Below, one piece after another: positions 32,990 through 43,036 of a stretch of 48,704 bases of DNA. Below the pieces are notes generated by a model. It had not been told where the DNA came from. It made no database searches and was given only the letters and a program-made list of their open reading frames with translations. Source of the DNA: an uncultured Spirochaetota bacterium. GTDB taxonomy: Bacteria > Spirochaetota > Spirochaetia > Treponematales > Rectinemataceae. The stretch is taken from NCBI GenBank assembly GCA_903821875.1, contig CAIJMU010000105.1, positions 1 through 48,704 of the forward strand, written 5' to 3'. The position numbers and the translations under genes were made by a program. Position 1 is the first letter of the stretch, and each line of letters opens with the position of its first letter.

Positions 32990-34831
32990 CTATATTTTAC
33001 CGAACCTCGTAAACGGCCAGAGCCGGAAGAGAGCCACTCCCTCTATGAAGTCCAGTTCCAGGGGGAAGAGGTCGAGCATGGACGAGTACATCACAGGTGC
33101 CGGATCGGCGGGGTCGAGGGGGCTCTGATGGGGACTCGCCTCCCTGAAGCGAAAATCGAGGGAGTTGTAACGGTTATCACCCATGGCGAAATACTGCGAT
33201 GGGCCGAGGTAGGAGTCCTTGCCGGGAAAGGCCGGGAAATTCCTGGTGTCCCAGTAGCGCAGAAGGTACCAATACAGGCGCTGCGCTTCCTTCCCGGCAA
33301 CCGTGAGCCGGGCGTCTGAGCCGAAGGCGGAGATATCGGCGCCCTGGGCGACAAGTTCGAGATCAACGGCGATGCGGTCGAGGAGATTGCGCTTGATGAT
33401 GAGGGAGAGGGAGCGCGCGCCGCGGTCGTAGGCATCGGCGGGGGGAATCGTGGCAGAGGCTATAGCTCCCCTGGCGTAGGCAAATAGTGCGTCGCGGGTC
33501 CTGGCGTCGGAGGCTGCCGCCAGGGCGAGGGGGAAGTCGTCGGCAGTTACTCCGGCTTCTGCGAAGGGGTTCAGGCCCTTTCCCGCCGCTGCTATGGCCT
33601 CGTCGCGGGCCGTAGTAACGGTTGGCGGCGCCCGGCGGAGCTGGGCAGCATTGAAGGATGCGAGCCTGTCGGGACCGACTTTGGAAAGGGAAACCTCCAT
33701 ATCCAGGATGCGCATCGAGATCGCAGTGGAAAGCGCTGTTGGATCGGAACCAATCCGTGTAGAGTCCATCTCCTTCAGGAAGCCGCGGGTCTCCTCGTCG
33801 ACGGGTATGGACTGGATCTTTTTCTTGAGGGCTGCCGATTCCTTCCAGAGGTCGGCGCGGGCCCAGGTTTCGCTCACTGGCTTCCAGTCGGTGTCGCCCC
33901 GGCGGCGGACGTAGAGCTGGTCATCCACCATCATGAGCCTTTCTCCCGGCACGCCGGTTATGCGCTTCACAAGTGGATCTGCCTTGGGCGTGCCGTCGGG
34001 GAGTGTCGAATCAAGCTTGACGACGGTAAAGCTCAGCATGTAGACGAGCTGTGACAGGTATTTCTTGAGATCGACGCCGTTGTTCTCATCATAGCGCGGA
34101 TTGGCGATCGTGATGATGTCGCCGCGCTGGGGCAGCCTGATCCAGGGCAGGCGCCACTCGGTCAGGGGGATGCGCGGGCCGCTGGCCAGTTTGAGCGTGA
34201 AGGGCCGGTCGCCCACGAGGAAGGCCGGGACCATGGACTCCGAGGGGACAACGTAGAGCTGGAATACGAATATGTTAACTATGAGGACGGCGATGGCTGC
34301 CCAGGCAAGGGCATCGACCCACTCGAGGGCGGCAAGAAGAAAATTGCGTTTGTGGGAGGCGGCCTGGCGCTCGCGGCCTCGCTGCTTGCGCAGCTTGGCG
34401 TCCTTGACCTCATCGGCCTGGATGATCCCGAAGGCCACCAGGGTAGCGGGCCGGGAGGCGAGGACGAAAAGAAGGCCGCCGGCGAGGGTTGCGATCAAGG
34501 TAATCGCAAATATGAAGGTTGCGCGGCCGCCTGAAATGAGTCCCGCCTTTTCCCAGGTGACTCGCGGCAGCGCGTGGGCGAAGTAGAATACCGGCAGGAC
34601 GTAGCCCGAGAATTTCTTCCAGCCGAGATAGAGCCCCTTCTTCCCTTCCCTGTAGAGCAGGTGGAGGAAAAGCAGTTCCAGCCCCACGATGGCCAGCGTT
34701 ACCGCTATGTATATGAGCCAAGGCAGGTCGACGCGGGCAAAACCCGTGAGCGGTATGGAGAGGACGAGGACTGCAATCCAGACAAAGGCAGGCACAAGAG
34801 GCCGGCGCGCGATGGGGTCGATGATTTCCAT
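32990..34831 (-). CDS. lepB: S26-family signal peptidase I with large insertion
   Basis: Cleaves signal peptides on the outer face of the inner membrane by a Ser/Lys dyad. 613 aa from ATG 34831, about twice the E. coli enzyme. Four hydrophobic segments lie in the first 135 residues and another near 175-190, then box B VPSESMVPAF with Ser199, box D LVKRITGVPGE with Lys289, and box E QYFAMGDNRYNSLDFR (GDNR at 551-554). Between boxes D and E, about 255 residues of mostly helical, charged sequence interrupt the catalytic fold where E. coli has about 125. All catalytic motifs survive, so it should be active. GTG 34894 would extend the N-terminus by 21 residues; neither start has a good Shine-Dalgarno. 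Last gene of the minus-strand run. Confidence 0.9.
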   Translation of the reverse strand: MEIIDPIARRPLVPAFVWIAVLVLSIPLTGFARVDLPWLIYIAVTLAIVGLELLFLHLLYREGKKGLYLGWKKFSGYVLPVFYFAHALPRVTWEKAGLISGGRATFIFAITLIATLAGGLLFVLASRPATLVAFGIIQADEVKDAKLRKQRGRERQAASHKRNFLLAALEWVDALAWAAIAVLIVNIFVFQLYVVPSESMVPAFLVGDRPFTLKLASGPRIPLTEWRLPWIRLPQRGDIITIANPRYDENNGVDLKKYLSQLVYMLSFTVVKLDSTLPDGTPKADPLVKRITGVPGERLMMVDDQLYVRRRGDTDWKPVSETWARADLWKESAALKKKIQSIPVDEETRGFLKEMDSTRIGSDPTALSTAISMRILDMEVSLSKVGPDRLASFNAAQLRRAPPTVTTARDEAIAAAGKGLNPFAEAGVTADDFPLALAAASDARTRDALFAYARGAIASATIPPADAYDRGARSLSLIIKRNLLDRIAVDLELVAQGADISAFGSDARLTVAGKEAQRLYWYLLRYWDTRNFPAFPGKDSYLGPSQYFAMGDNRYNSLDFRFREASPHQSPLDPADPAPVMYSSMLDLFPLELDFIEGVALFRLWPFTRFGKI

Positions 34832-34917
34832 GGGATGGAAGTATCCGCGCGAGCGCCGGGGAGAGTCAAGAAGTTCCTTGAACCTTGTTGGCACAGGGTT
34901 CGAGGAACAATCCTCCG

Positions 34918-36618
34918 CTACAGCAATTCCATGAGGCGGATTTCCCCGTCCTTGCTCTCGGAAATGCGCAGGGTGGCTTCATCGTCCGTCCCCTTGTGGC
35001 CCTTATCCCTTGCCTTGGCGCGTAGTTCGAGCGATCCCAGCGCCGCGATGAAGTCCGCGCTGCGGGTCTCTACGAGCACCGAGGCGCCCGTCGTTCGCAC
35101 GAGATCCCTGAGCAGCCCGGCGATTCGTGCCTGCCATGTGGCATCGAGCGAGAGCTCCGGCTCCTCTATGACGACAAGGCTTCCCCAGGGGAGCCAGAGC
35201 AGGCAGGAGGCGAGGAGGATGGCGCGGCGCGGTCCCGCTCCCAATTCGCCGATGGAAATACGCAGCCCGCTTTTCGCGAGGGAGATTGAAAAGCCCTCGG
35301 AAGCGCCCGAGCGGAACTCCAGATCCTCGGCAAGACCGCTGCCTGAAAGGAAGGCCTGCAGCACTCCCCTTCTCCCCTCGAGGTCGAGGACGCCGGGATC
35401 GTTCTCCTTGCCTTCCTCCACGAGGGGGAGGCCCTGACGGCTTTCGCGCGAGGCGATGATGACGTTTCCATAGCTGAGGTCGAGGCGGGCGCCCTTGATG
35501 GCGTGTCCTCCCTCCTCGCTGGCGCAGACTGTGAGGTTGACCGCGTCGCGGAGAAGGCTGGCCCACTCTTCGGCCGCCTTGATCACAAGCACGCTTGTAC
35601 CGGTCGCGGTTGCCATCAGGGGAAGCTCCCCTGAAGCATGGTGGCCAGCTCCGGGAAAATGCGCGATCCTTCCCTGGAGCATTGGGCTATAGAAGCCGGC
35701 GGCAGAGAGGATCTCGTGAAACACCGAATAGAAGGAGAGGCGGATATCCTTCCCGCTCAGGGCTGAGCGCATCGCCCTTATGCCATTGCCCGTGAAGGCT
35801 TCGGCAACGAGGATGTCCGCGAGCGAACGGAGATACTTCTTTTCCTCGCTGAAGTAGTGGCTGTTCATTTGCCGATGGATGATCCATTTCGGCTCGTCAG
35901 TGTCAGCGGGATCAGGGAGCACGAGGCGTTCCACCGAGTTCGCTAGCGCAGTCGGAAGCCGGACCTCCTCGAGGGCGCAGACCAAGGAGAGTACCTTTGT
36001 AACCGACTTTCCCTGCGACGAAGATGCCAAGTCTCGTGCGAGTTCGATCGCCTTGTCGAGGGCAACGAGACTATCCGGCCTTCCCGAGTCAGATCCGACC
36101 AGACGGGCGCGGACGAATGGCAGGTTGAGCAGTTCGACGGTTGAAAGAAGAAGCTCTCCACCGTCATCGAGGGGGGAGGCCGAGAAGAGCAGGATGTGGT
36201 CGCTGTCCCTTACAAGGTCGATGGAGCACTCGGCCAGCAGGCCGCTGGCTCCGCCATCAAAGGGATCGGCGACATAGGACAAGAAGATCTCGAAGTCCCA
36301 GGGCACCGGTTCGGGCCTGACGATCGCGTCGGGGAGGAGGGCCGCGGCTGCATCGACGGAGCAGCTGATCAGGAACTCGATCCTGCCCTTCGGGTCGTGG
36401 CCGTGCACCGCATCGAGGAATCCGGAAAGTCCATGGGCGCCGCCGACAAAACTGAGCTTGAAGGGATCGCTTTGCTCACGCAGGAGGAGGGCTGCCTGGA
36501 TGAGGGAGCTCTTGCCGGAGGAATTGGGTCCATAGAGGACGTTGACGCGCGCGGAGTGGAACTCGACCCACTCTCCGAAGCCGCGGAACCCGCGGACGGC
36601 GAAGCTTTTCTCGCCCAT
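34918..36618 (-). CDS. AAA ATPase of the RecF/OLD/SMC-like class (DUF3696-type)
   Basis: 566 aa. It starts with the FRGFGEWVEFHSARVNVLYG strand and Walker A GPNSSGKSS (residues 30-38). A long middle domain (about 60-440) contains a possible ABC-like signature ISIGELGAGPRRAILLA shortly before Walker B LVVIEEPELSLD (about 481-492) and the D-loop/H-region ASVLVETRSADFI. No TOPRIM nuclease domain follows, unlike OLD proteins. Such ATPases act in DNA repair, plasmid functions or phage defence, but many are uncharacterised. ATG 36618 has GGGAGG 8 bases upstream. It sits between the MBL and signal peptidase genes with short gaps. Confidence 0.82.
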   Translation of the reverse strand: MGEKSFAVRGFRGFGEWVEFHSARVNVLYGPNSSGKSSLIQAALLLREQSDPFKLSFVGGAHGLSGFLDAVHGHDPKGRIEFLISCSVDAAAALLPDAIVRPEPVPWDFEIFLSYVADPFDGGASGLLAECSIDLVRDSDHILLFSASPLDDGGELLLSTVELLNLPFVRARLVGSDSGRPDSLVALDKAIELARDLASSSQGKSVTKVLSLVCALEEVRLPTALANSVERLVLPDPADTDEPKWIIHRQMNSHYFSEEKKYLRSLADILVAEAFTGNGIRAMRSALSGKDIRLSFYSVFHEILSAAGFYSPMLQGRIAHFPGAGHHASGELPLMATATGTSVLVIKAAEEWASLLRDAVNLTVCASEEGGHAIKGARLDLSYGNVIIASRESRQGLPLVEEGKENDPGVLDLEGRRGVLQAFLSGSGLAEDLEFRSGASEGFSISLAKSGLRISIGELGAGPRRAILLASCLLWLPWGSLVVIEEPELSLDATWQARIAGLLRDLVRTTGASVLVETRSADFIAALGSLELRAKARDKGHKGTDDEATLRISESKDGEIRLMELL

Positions 36619-36642
36619 GTGAACCGCCTCCCGGACCGAAGC

Positions 36643-37563
36643 TCAGCCTATCTGATAGGTGCTGCCCTCGCGGGCCATCTCGACGCGCAAGGCGGAGCGG
36701 CCCTCGATCTTTCCCTGGTAGAAGAGCTCACGTTCCTGGAGTTCGGTGTCGCTGGCGTTCGGGTCGTGGTGGGTAAGGAGGAGACGCTTCACTCCTGAGC
36801 GGTGGGCTGCATTGATGGCATGCTCATAGGAGGAGTGCCCCCATCCATACTTGCCAGCGTGGAAATCCCTGGCCGTGTACTGGGCGTCATGAATGACGAT
36901 GTCCGCTCCCCGTATGAAATCCAGGATCTTGTCGTTCTCGTCCCTGGCCGCGAGGTCGCCCTCTTTCGCCGCCTCTTCGTCGTAGTCGGGATCATCAGGA
37001 TCCGTCGGGAAGACGTTGCGGAATGGTTCGTTGTCGTAGACCGTGGCGATGCTGTGGCCCTGGTATTCAAAGCGGTAGCCGAGGCAGAGGATGGGATGGT
37101 TCAGGTACTTCGTCCCCAGGGTGACCCCCCCGCCGAGGTCGTAGCGGGATTCCTTGACCTGAAGGTACTCGATCTCGGCGGAAAGCTCGTCCTGGCGGAC
37201 GGGCCAGTAACGGTAGGACAACTGCGAGCCGATCACATGCTCGAGGGTCTCGTCCTCGTAGGTGACGGGGCCGTGGATGCGCAGCTTCGTGCCCGGGATG
37301 TAGATGGGCGTGAACATGGGAAATCCCATGATATGGTCCCAATGCGTATGGGTTATGAAGATGTCCGTGCTGATCGGCCCCTTCTTGAGTTCGGTCTTCA
37401 CGAGGCTTTCGCCAAGCTGCCTGATGCCCGAGCCCGCATCCACGATGAACAGCCGCCCGTCTGCGCGGATCTCATAACAGGAAGTATTTCCGCCAAACAG
37501 GACGGTGTCGGGGCCGGGGGTCGGCATCGAGCCGCGGTCACCCCAGATCTTCAGCGTGAACAT
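36643..37563 (-). CDS. Metallo-beta-lactamase-fold hydrolase
   Basis: 306 aa, cytoplasmic (no signal peptide). The metal motif THTHWDH is at residues 71-77 (His72, His74, Asp76, His77). Further ligands are likely in IVIHDAQYT and LLLTHHDPNASD. The opening WGDRGSMPTPGPDTVLFGGNTSC is typical of a class-II-phosphodiesterase/RNase Z-like subgroup often seen near signalling genes. The substrate is unknown; a cyclic nucleotide or phosphodiester is a guess. ATG 37563 is preceded by GGAGGG. It follows HDOD by 25 bases. Confidence 0.88.
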   Translation of the reverse strand: MFTLKIWGDRGSMPTPGPDTVLFGGNTSCYEIRADGRLFIVDAGSGIRQLGESLVKTELKKGPISTDIFITHTHWDHIMGFPMFTPIYIPGTKLRIHGPVTYEDETLEHVIGSQLSYRYWPVRQDELSAEIEYLQVKESRYDLGGGVTLGTKYLNHPILCLGYRFEYQGHSIATVYDNEPFRNVFPTDPDDPDYDEEAAKEGDLAARDENDKILDFIRGADIVIHDAQYTARDFHAGKYGWGHSSYEHAINAAHRSGVKRLLLTHHDPNASDTELQERELFYQGKIEGRSALRVEMAREGSTYQIG

Positions 37564-37588
37564 CGGGCCCTCCCTCCTTCCGGACCTT

Positions 37589-38455
37589 TCATTTGGCCTT
37601 CTGCAGGAAGATCTTGGCCTTTTCGATCTCCGCGTTCACCGGCGCCTCGAGCTCATCGAGGAGGGACCGCTGGATGCCAAGCCGCTGGAAAACGTCCGGG
37701 GGCAGCTTCGCGGGATAGAGGTCCCCGGCGAAGCCGATGCTGTTGATGCCCGCGAAGTAGTTGGCCACGGCTACCGTAAGGAGAAAGTCGGTGTTGGTAC
37801 CTTCATAATTAGCAAGATCATGGTGGTAGACGACGGCGTCGGGGATGGCGCCGGAAAGCTTCCACGAGTCTGCCACTATCCTGCCGATCGCGCTGTGGTC
37901 GAAGCCCAGCAAATTGCGCTCGGCCTGCTCGAAGGGAATGCGTTCGCGGTCCGCCAGCGACATCACCCTGACGTATTCCTCGGGAATGGCGTCATTGATC
38001 GGGATCTTGCCGATGTCGTGGAGGAGCCCTCCCGCGAAGTACTCCTCGCGGACCTTGGGATCGACCCCGCGCCTGGTGGCGATGAGCTTGGCGGTGACGC
38101 CCACGCAGAGCGAGTGTCTCCAGAAGCCGTCCATGCTGATCGCATTGAAACCCTTGCGGCCGGCGAAACGGTCGATGATCGCCGTCGAGAGCGCGAGATT
38201 CTTTACGGTGTTGATGCCGAGCATGATGATGGCGCGCACGAGGCTGGTAACCTGCGTGCCAAGTCCGTAGTAGGCTGAATTTATGAGCTTGAGGACGCGG
38301 CCCATGAGTACGGGGTCGAGCTGGATGACCCGATCGAGGTCTATGGGACTCGTCTTGGGGTTGTTGCAGACTTCGAGTACCTTTGAAACGGTCACCGGCA
38401 GGGTCGCCATCGTTCCCACGTACTTCTGGACCCTCGCTAGATCATCGGTTGCCAC
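37589..38455 (-). CDS. HDOD-domain protein
   Basis: 288 aa. The HDOD domain covers most of the protein: [20 protein letters not shown], then [20 protein letters not shown] and the HD-like [25 protein letters not shown] and DAVVYHHDL. These are relatives of HD-GYP domains and usually act in signalling or motility, sometimes without catalysis. Here GLLHDIGK keeps an HD pair, but the GYP motif is not seen. GTG 38455 has AAGGA 8 bases upstream. It overlaps the end of the TPR gene by 14 bases, so coupled translation is likely. Confidence 0.88.
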   Translation of the reverse strand: MATDDLARVQKYVGTMATLPVTVSKVLEVCNNPKTSPIDLDRVIQLDPVLMGRVLKLINSAYYGLGTQVTSLVRAIIMLGINTVKNLALSTAIIDRFAGRKGFNAISMDGFWRHSLCVGVTAKLIATRRGVDPKVREEYFAGGLLHDIGKIPINDAIPEEYVRVMSLADRERIPFEQAERNLLGFDHSAIGRIVADSWKLSGAIPDAVVYHHDLANYEGTNTDFLLTVAVANYFAGINSIGFAGDLYPAKLPPDVFQRLGIQRSLLDELEAPVNAEIEKAKIFLQKAK

Positions 38456-41417
38456 GACCCCGTTCCTTCCTGAGAATCTCGATGAGACGGGCGAGTTTCG
38501 CTGAAACCTTGATGCCGGCTATCTCGACGGGATTCCCCTTGTCGTCGAGCCGCAGGAAGGCTGCATCCTTTGGAAGGTGCGCGGGAAATTCGATTGCGGG
38601 GGGCGGGGAGCGCCGGTCGGTGGGAAGGCGGCGGTCGGATTCCAGGCGCCTCTGCTGCACATCGCTGCGGTCCTTGTCCTCGTGGCGCCGCTCCTGGATT
38701 GTCCGCCGGTCGGATTCCTTGCGGCGGCCAACCTGCGAGCGCCTCGGATCGAGGGGCCGAAGTGGCTGCGGACTCGAAGGAGCCCTCGGGTGGAGGCGGA
38801 GTTCCTCGGCCCTGGCCATGAGTCCCTCATGGCGATCCTCGACCGGTATCCCTTCCCTGGCCTTCTCAAGCTGATCGATGAGATGGTCGAGTCGCTCCTT
38901 GACGCCGCTGATCTCGAATTCGCCATGCATGTCCGAAGGCAGGACTTCGAGGAGATCCTTGAGGTATTCCAGTAGTCCCTTGGTCCGCTCCGCCAATTGA
39001 TGCTTCGTGCCGGGGCCAGGCTCCTGCTGCGCTTCATCGTAGACGCCTGACTCATCCTCGGCGGGCAGGTCCGGGGAGGGCTCTTCCGCCACAACCGCTT
39101 CCTCCGGCAGTAACTCTTCGGCTGGGCTGCCCTCTTCAACAAGTGGCTCCTGAGCAGGCTCTTCCCATGGATCCTCGGCTGCAGCCTCGAGCATTCCGTC
39201 AGGATCCTCGGTAGGTCCATCGACCTCATCCTCTTCGACAAGCAACTCGCCGGCAGGGGCTTCGTCTGGAGGTTCATCATCGGAAGTTTCGGGCTCGTCA
39301 GGTTGCGAGAGCATGTGGTCGACTTCCTCCAAGGGAAGCGTCGGCTCAGGCTCGACCTCAGGCTCAAATTCAGGTTCAGGTTCTAGCTCGATCTCAGCCT
39401 CTAATTCGGGCTCAGGCTCTGGCTCGACCTCAGGTTCAGGCTCTAGCTCGACCTCCGGTTCTAATTCGGGCTCAGGCTCTAGTTCAATCTCAGGTTCAGG
39501 TTCAGGAGGCGGAGGCGGAGGCGGAGGCGGAGGAGGAGCAGGGTGGCTCTCGACCGGGAGCAGGAGCTCCTCTTCCTCTGGCAGGGCCAAGGCATCAAGT
39601 CTTCGCGGCGGTTCCTTATCAAAGTCCTTGAAACCAGGCTCCACTTCCTCCGTAAGCTCATCGCCAAGCTCTTCCGTCCGCTCATCGAGGAAGAGCATCT
39701 CCTCCTCTTCGGGGACCTCGAGGGGATCCATGTGGTTGGCTGAAACAAAGGGCATGAGGAGGGTGTCATCGTCTTGATTGCCGGAAACAGCATCGAGAAT
39801 CGTGGGTTCGGGAGCCCTGCCCCTGGCGAGAGAGTCGCGGAGCACTCCGATGTTTCGATCCATCGCGGATTTCATTCCCGACCCATACTGGCGGACCGCG
39901 TTCTCATATATGCCGATGCCGGAGAGGATCTGATCGACCGAAGCCCCGTCCCCGTGCCCGACGCCGGGATTGGAGCCGCGGATGTTAACGAGGCGTTCGG
40001 CGGCGCTGACAGCCTTCCCGCGCTCGCCGAGCGCGTTCCAGACTGTCGAAAGCTCAAGCTGCACCTCAGGATCGTTTGGTCTCATGACCTCGAGGTCGAG
40101 GAGGGTGGCCTTCGCGCCTTCCCAGTCGCCCTTTTTCTCGCGGGTTCGCGCCAATTCAAGGCGGGCTCGGTTGTCATCGGGCTTGGCGCGCAGGTAATTG
40201 AGCAACTCCGTCTCAGCCCGTTCAAAATCGCCTCGTTCGGATGCGATCCGAGCCAGATCGACACGGAATCCGACCTCATTGGGATCAAGGGAAAGGATTT
40301 TCTCGTAGATCTTCCCTGCGCGCTCCGAATCTCCGAGTCGTTCGATGAGGCCTGCGTAGGGCTTGAGGGCCTTGAGCGCATCGGGCTTACGCCTGAGTAG
40401 CTGCTCGAGAACCTCCTTCGCCTCGGGGTAGCGGCCAAGGTTCTCGAGGAGGGAGGCGAGATGGATGCGAAGGTCGTCATTGTCGGGCATGAGCTCGACG
40501 AGGCGCTCGATCTCCTGGAGGGCCGCGTCCCAACGCCCTGCTTTCTCGAGGACTTCCTCGATGTTGAGGGCGGCGCGGACAAAGCCTGGATCGATTTCGA
40601 GGGCCTGGCGGAACCAGGAGATGGCTTCTTCGGTCCGACCCTCAGCCGAGTGGACAAGGCCAGTGTTGTTTATCGCTTCGATGTTTTTCGGCTCGATGGA
40701 AAGGACCTGTGAGAAGAGGTCGAAGGCTCGCCGGCTCTTGCCAGCACCCAGCAGGGCGACCCCGTAGCGGTTCATCGCCTCGACCCAGCCAGGTCTCCCC
40801 TTCACGGCCTTCTCGTACTCAACGAGGGCCTCCTCGTGCTTGCCGAGGGCGTCAAATGCATAGCCGAGGTTGTAGTGGAAGGAGGGGTAGTTCGGATCGA
40901 CCGCAAGACCCTTCCAATAGATGCGGACCGCCTTTTCTGGGTCACCCATCTGCCGATAGATGCCTCCAAGGTTGTTGTAGGCAAGGACATGTCCCGGATC
41001 GAGCTCGATGGCTTTGGCGAAGGCCATCTCAGCGCCCTTCAGGTTGCCTGTCTGGCGGTAGGAGTTGCCGAGGTTGAACAGGACTTCTGCGTTGCCCGGA
41101 TCAAGGTCCAGTGCCCGTTCGAGGACGCCGATGGCTTCCATGATCTTGCTGAGCCTGAGATAGGCGATGCCCATGTTGAGGAGGGATTCCACATTGTCCG
41201 GTTCGCGGGAGAGGATACTCGTGAAGGCTCCGAGGGCATCCTGGGCCCGGTCAGAGCGGAGGTACACCGTCCCGAGGAGGATGCGGGCATCCATTGAGTC
41301 CGGATTTTCCATCAGGAACTGCCGGGCCAGACGTTCGGCTTCCTCGAAGTCCCGCAGCCGCATGGCGCTTCGCGCCCGGTCAAGAGGCGAGTCGATGGAA
41401 GGCTTGCTCGGACTCAT
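38442..41417 (-). CDS. Large TPR protein with Pro run, Glu-Pro repeat and Arg-rich end
   Basis: 991 aa, no signal peptide, so probably cytoplasmic. About thirteen tetratricopeptide repeats run from residue 10 to 475. A linker follows, then 11 consecutive prolines (628-638) and a Glu-Pro repeat segment (639-692). Next come a strongly acidic region (700-810), a helical stretch (about 820-870), and an Arg-rich segment (892-936) with SDRR/ERRH repeats. The final [26 protein letters not shown] is a short conserved-looking module. TPRs bind protein partners; the acidic stalk and Arg-rich end suggest a scaffold. Start ATG 41417 overlaps the LamG-protein stop (ATGA). Function unknown. Confidence 0.85.
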   Translation of the reverse strand: MSPSKPSIDSPLDRARSAMRLRDFEEAERLARQFLMENPDSMDARILLGTVYLRSDRAQDALGAFTSILSREPDNVESLLNMGIAYLRLSKIMEAIGVLERALDLDPGNAEVLFNLGNSYRQTGNLKGAEMAFAKAIELDPGHVLAYNNLGGIYRQMGDPEKAVRIYWKGLAVDPNYPSFHYNLGYAFDALGKHEEALVEYEKAVKGRPGWVEAMNRYGVALLGAGKSRRAFDLFSQVLSIEPKNIEAINNTGLVHSAEGRTEEAISWFRQALEIDPGFVRAALNIEEVLEKAGRWDAALQEIERLVELMPDNDDLRIHLASLLENLGRYPEAKEVLEQLLRRKPDALKALKPYAGLIERLGDSERAGKIYEKILSLDPNEVGFRVDLARIASERGDFERAETELLNYLRAKPDDNRARLELARTREKKGDWEGAKATLLDLEVMRPNDPEVQLELSTVWNALGERGKAVSAAERLVNIRGSNPGVGHGDGASVDQILSGIGIYENAVRQYGSGMKSAMDRNIGVLRDSLARGRAPEPTILDAVSGNQDDDTLLMPFVSANHMDPLEVPEEEEMLFLDERTEELGDELTEEVEPGFKDFDKEPPRRLDALALPEEEELLLPVESHPAPPPPPPPPPPPEPEPEIELEPEPELEPEVELEPEPEVEPEPEPELEAEIELEPEPEFEPEVEPEPTLPLEEVDHMLSQPDEPETSDDEPPDEAPAGELLVEEDEVDGPTEDPDGMLEAAAEDPWEEPAQEPLVEEGSPAEELLPEEAVVAEEPSPDLPAEDESGVYDEAQQEPGPGTKHQLAERTKGLLEYLKDLLEVLPSDMHGEFEISGVKERLDHLIDQLEKAREGIPVEDRHEGLMARAEELRLHPRAPSSPQPLRPLDPRRSQVGRRKESDRRTIQERRHEDKDRSDVQQRRLESDRRLPTDRRSPPPAIEFPAHLPKDAAFLRLDDKGNPVEIAGIKVSAKLARLIEILRKERGRGNR
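39340..39540. repeat. Low-complexity DNA repeat coding for Pro and Glu-Pro runs
   Basis: Irregular hexamer-type repeats of the TCAGGCTC and GGAGGC type fill this stretch. On the minus strand they encode the Pro run and the Glu-Pro/Glu-Leu segment of the large TPR protein. Such tracts are prone to length variation by slippage. Confidence 0.75.
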
Positions 41418-43009
41418 GGGGCCGTCCTCGAGGGTCGGGCGGAGACTTCCTGGGAGAATTCTCCGGCCCTGGCCGTTGGATCGCCTCCGGCCACCCTGCG
41501 GGCGGCTGCATCGTACGAGGCTACTGAAAGATAGTATAGCTTCCCGTTCGCCAGCCCGCTCAGGTTTAGTGACAGGTTCTTCCCCGCATCGACGGGACTG
41601 GGTCCTTCGATCGCGTCCTTGCCGAAGTATTCGCCCGGGTGCTCGCCATAGTAGATGAGATAGCCACCCAGATCCTCGACGGGCACTGCTGACCAGCGCA
41701 GCTCAATGCCGCTGTTCTTTACGATCGCCAGGAACTTCGAAGGCGGTGGTGGCGGCGGGTCTGGCTCGAAGCGGAGCGTGATTGCCGACAGGGAGGGTGT
41801 CTGGCTTCCAAGCCCATCGGAGAAAAGCTCGGCCCGCAGCTGCACGAAGCGACCACGGGCGGGATCTGGCAGGCTGGAACCGGAACGGAAGGGTATCCAG
41901 GCGGGGCTGTCGAGCTTCCATCCTGCAGCGTCGTCCGCAATGCGATAGCACAGCTCGATGCCCGTTGAGCCCGGAGTGCGGAAGGCTGCGTCGATGCCGA
42001 TGAGCCGTGAGTTGGTAAAGCCCAGGTCGGCGATCGGCGAGATGACGATGGCCGCTTCGGTCGAGAATGGCGCGAGCTTCGGAGCGGACACGAAGTCCCG
42101 GGTAATGCGGAACTCATCCATGAGGCCCGAGAAGTTGGCTGCGACAAATAAGGGACTGACACCACCTATGGCTGGTTCGAAAACGGTCCCACCCTCGTGA
42201 CCGGTGGATGTCACGTGAGTCATCGCTTCGGGCAGGCCGTTGACCAGATATTCGAGAAGTCCGGAATCGCCGTCGAAGCGAAGCAACTGGTGGGTCCAGA
42301 CCCGGGGGATGAGGGGAGAGCGGGCTTCGAGGTCGATGGAAGTCTCGGCCGGGAAGGGCGTGCCATCACGGGACCTTCCCTCGGGGGCGACAAAGAAGCC
42401 AAAAAAGGACCAGGTGATCTTGCCATGGGAGATGACGCAGGAGAGCTGCTGGGCGAGGGCGTCTTTCCCGGCCTTCCTGATCGACTGCCATTTGAGGAGG
42501 ACCTCGCCGTTTTCGGCATTGGCAGGATAGAGCCAGAACTCGATGGTAAAGTCCCTGAAGCGCGAATCCCGGGAAAGGAGGGCCCGCGGACCGGGATCGA
42601 GTCTCAGCTCGGAATCGGGGCCGTTGAAAGAGGCAGCTGCCGGGCTGAAGCTCGCGCGTTCCCTGTCCACGCCGAAACTACGTCCGACGGTGACGCTCCA
42701 TTCGCCGGCTTCGTCGCTGAGCACAGGATCGTCGAAGTGGAGGAGAAGATCGGTAGTATGTTCGACTGCATAATGCTCGTAGGTGATGGCGTATTCGGGG
42801 GCCCCGCGCCAGCCCCTTCGCAGCGCTGCGCCATCGACGGTCCAGTCGCCAAAACTCGCCGCCCCACGCGGCAAGGCCTGTACAGGAGGCCTGGGTTGGG
42901 CGAGCTGCGTGGGAAGACCGGGGGAAAGGATAATCCTTTCCTCGAGGGCCCGCGCCGGGATTGCAGCGAGCACGAGAAGGGCCAAGGCCCCGATTCCCTT
43001 GAGTTGCAT
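41414..43009 (-). CDS. Exported LamG- and fibronectin-III-domain protein
   Basis: 531 aa. A signal peptide (residues 1-18, [14 protein letters not shown]) predicts export. A LamG/concanavalin-like domain covers about residues 75-300 ([20 protein letters not shown], then [14 protein letters not shown] near 300). Then comes a beta-rich segment, a Pro run (about 424-430) and one Fn3 domain ([20 protein letters not shown]). These are carbohydrate- or protein-binding modules, suggesting a periplasmic or surface adhesin or scaffold. ATG 43009 was chosen because the signal peptide then begins MQLKG; GTG 43021 is in frame. First gene of the six-gene minus-strand run; its start is only 27 bases from divergent uvrC. 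Confidence 0.8.
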   Translation of the reverse strand: MQLKGIGALALLVLAAIPARALEERIILSPGLPTQLAQPRPPVQALPRGAASFGDWTVDGAALRRGWRGAPEYAITYEHYAVEHTTDLLLHFDDPVLSDEAGEWSVTVGRSFGVDRERASFSPAAASFNGPDSELRLDPGPRALLSRDSRFRDFTIEFWLYPANAENGEVLLKWQSIRKAGKDALAQQLSCVISHGKITWSFFGFFVAPEGRSRDGTPFPAETSIDLEARSPLIPRVWTHQLLRFDGDSGLLEYLVNGLPEAMTHVTSTGHEGGTVFEPAIGGVSPLFVAANFSGLMDEFRITRDFVSAPKLAPFSTEAAIVISPIADLGFTNSRLIGIDAAFRTPGSTGIELCYRIADDAAGWKLDSPAWIPFRSGSSLPDPARGRFVQLRAELFSDGLGSQTPSLSAITLRFEPDPPPPPPSKFLAIVKNSGIELRWSAVPVEDLGGYLIYYGEHPGEYFGKDAIEGPSPVDAGKNLSLNLSGLANGKLYYLSVASYDAAARRVAGGDPTARAGEFSQEVSARPSRTAP

Positions 43010-43031
43010 TCGACCGTACACTACCTATCGT
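43004..43031 (+). promoter_or_regulatory. Possible uvrC promoter, leaderless arrangement
   Basis: TTGCAT (43004-43009) and TATCGT (43026-43031) with a 16-base spacer, ending 5 bases before ATG 43037. The -35 overlaps the start codon of the divergent LamG gene. Weak match. It is listed because the geometry matches the pyrG and 24685 promoters. Confidence 0.35.
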
Positions 43032-43036
43032 CAACT

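Noticed and set aside
34832-34894. GTG 34894 as signal peptidase start
   Set aside because: It would fit the tight spacing of the operon, but the nearest GGAGG is 17 bases away and the added residues are not membrane-like. Kept only as an alternative.
39340-39540. Possible CRISPR or direct-repeat array
   Set aside because: The repeats are short, irregular and code for Pro/Glu-Pro in the TPR protein. There are no regular spacers.
42197-43036. Long open extension of uvrC toward the left
   Set aside because: It runs antisense to the LamG/Fn3 gene, has no homology-like pattern, and UvrC homology begins only after 43200.
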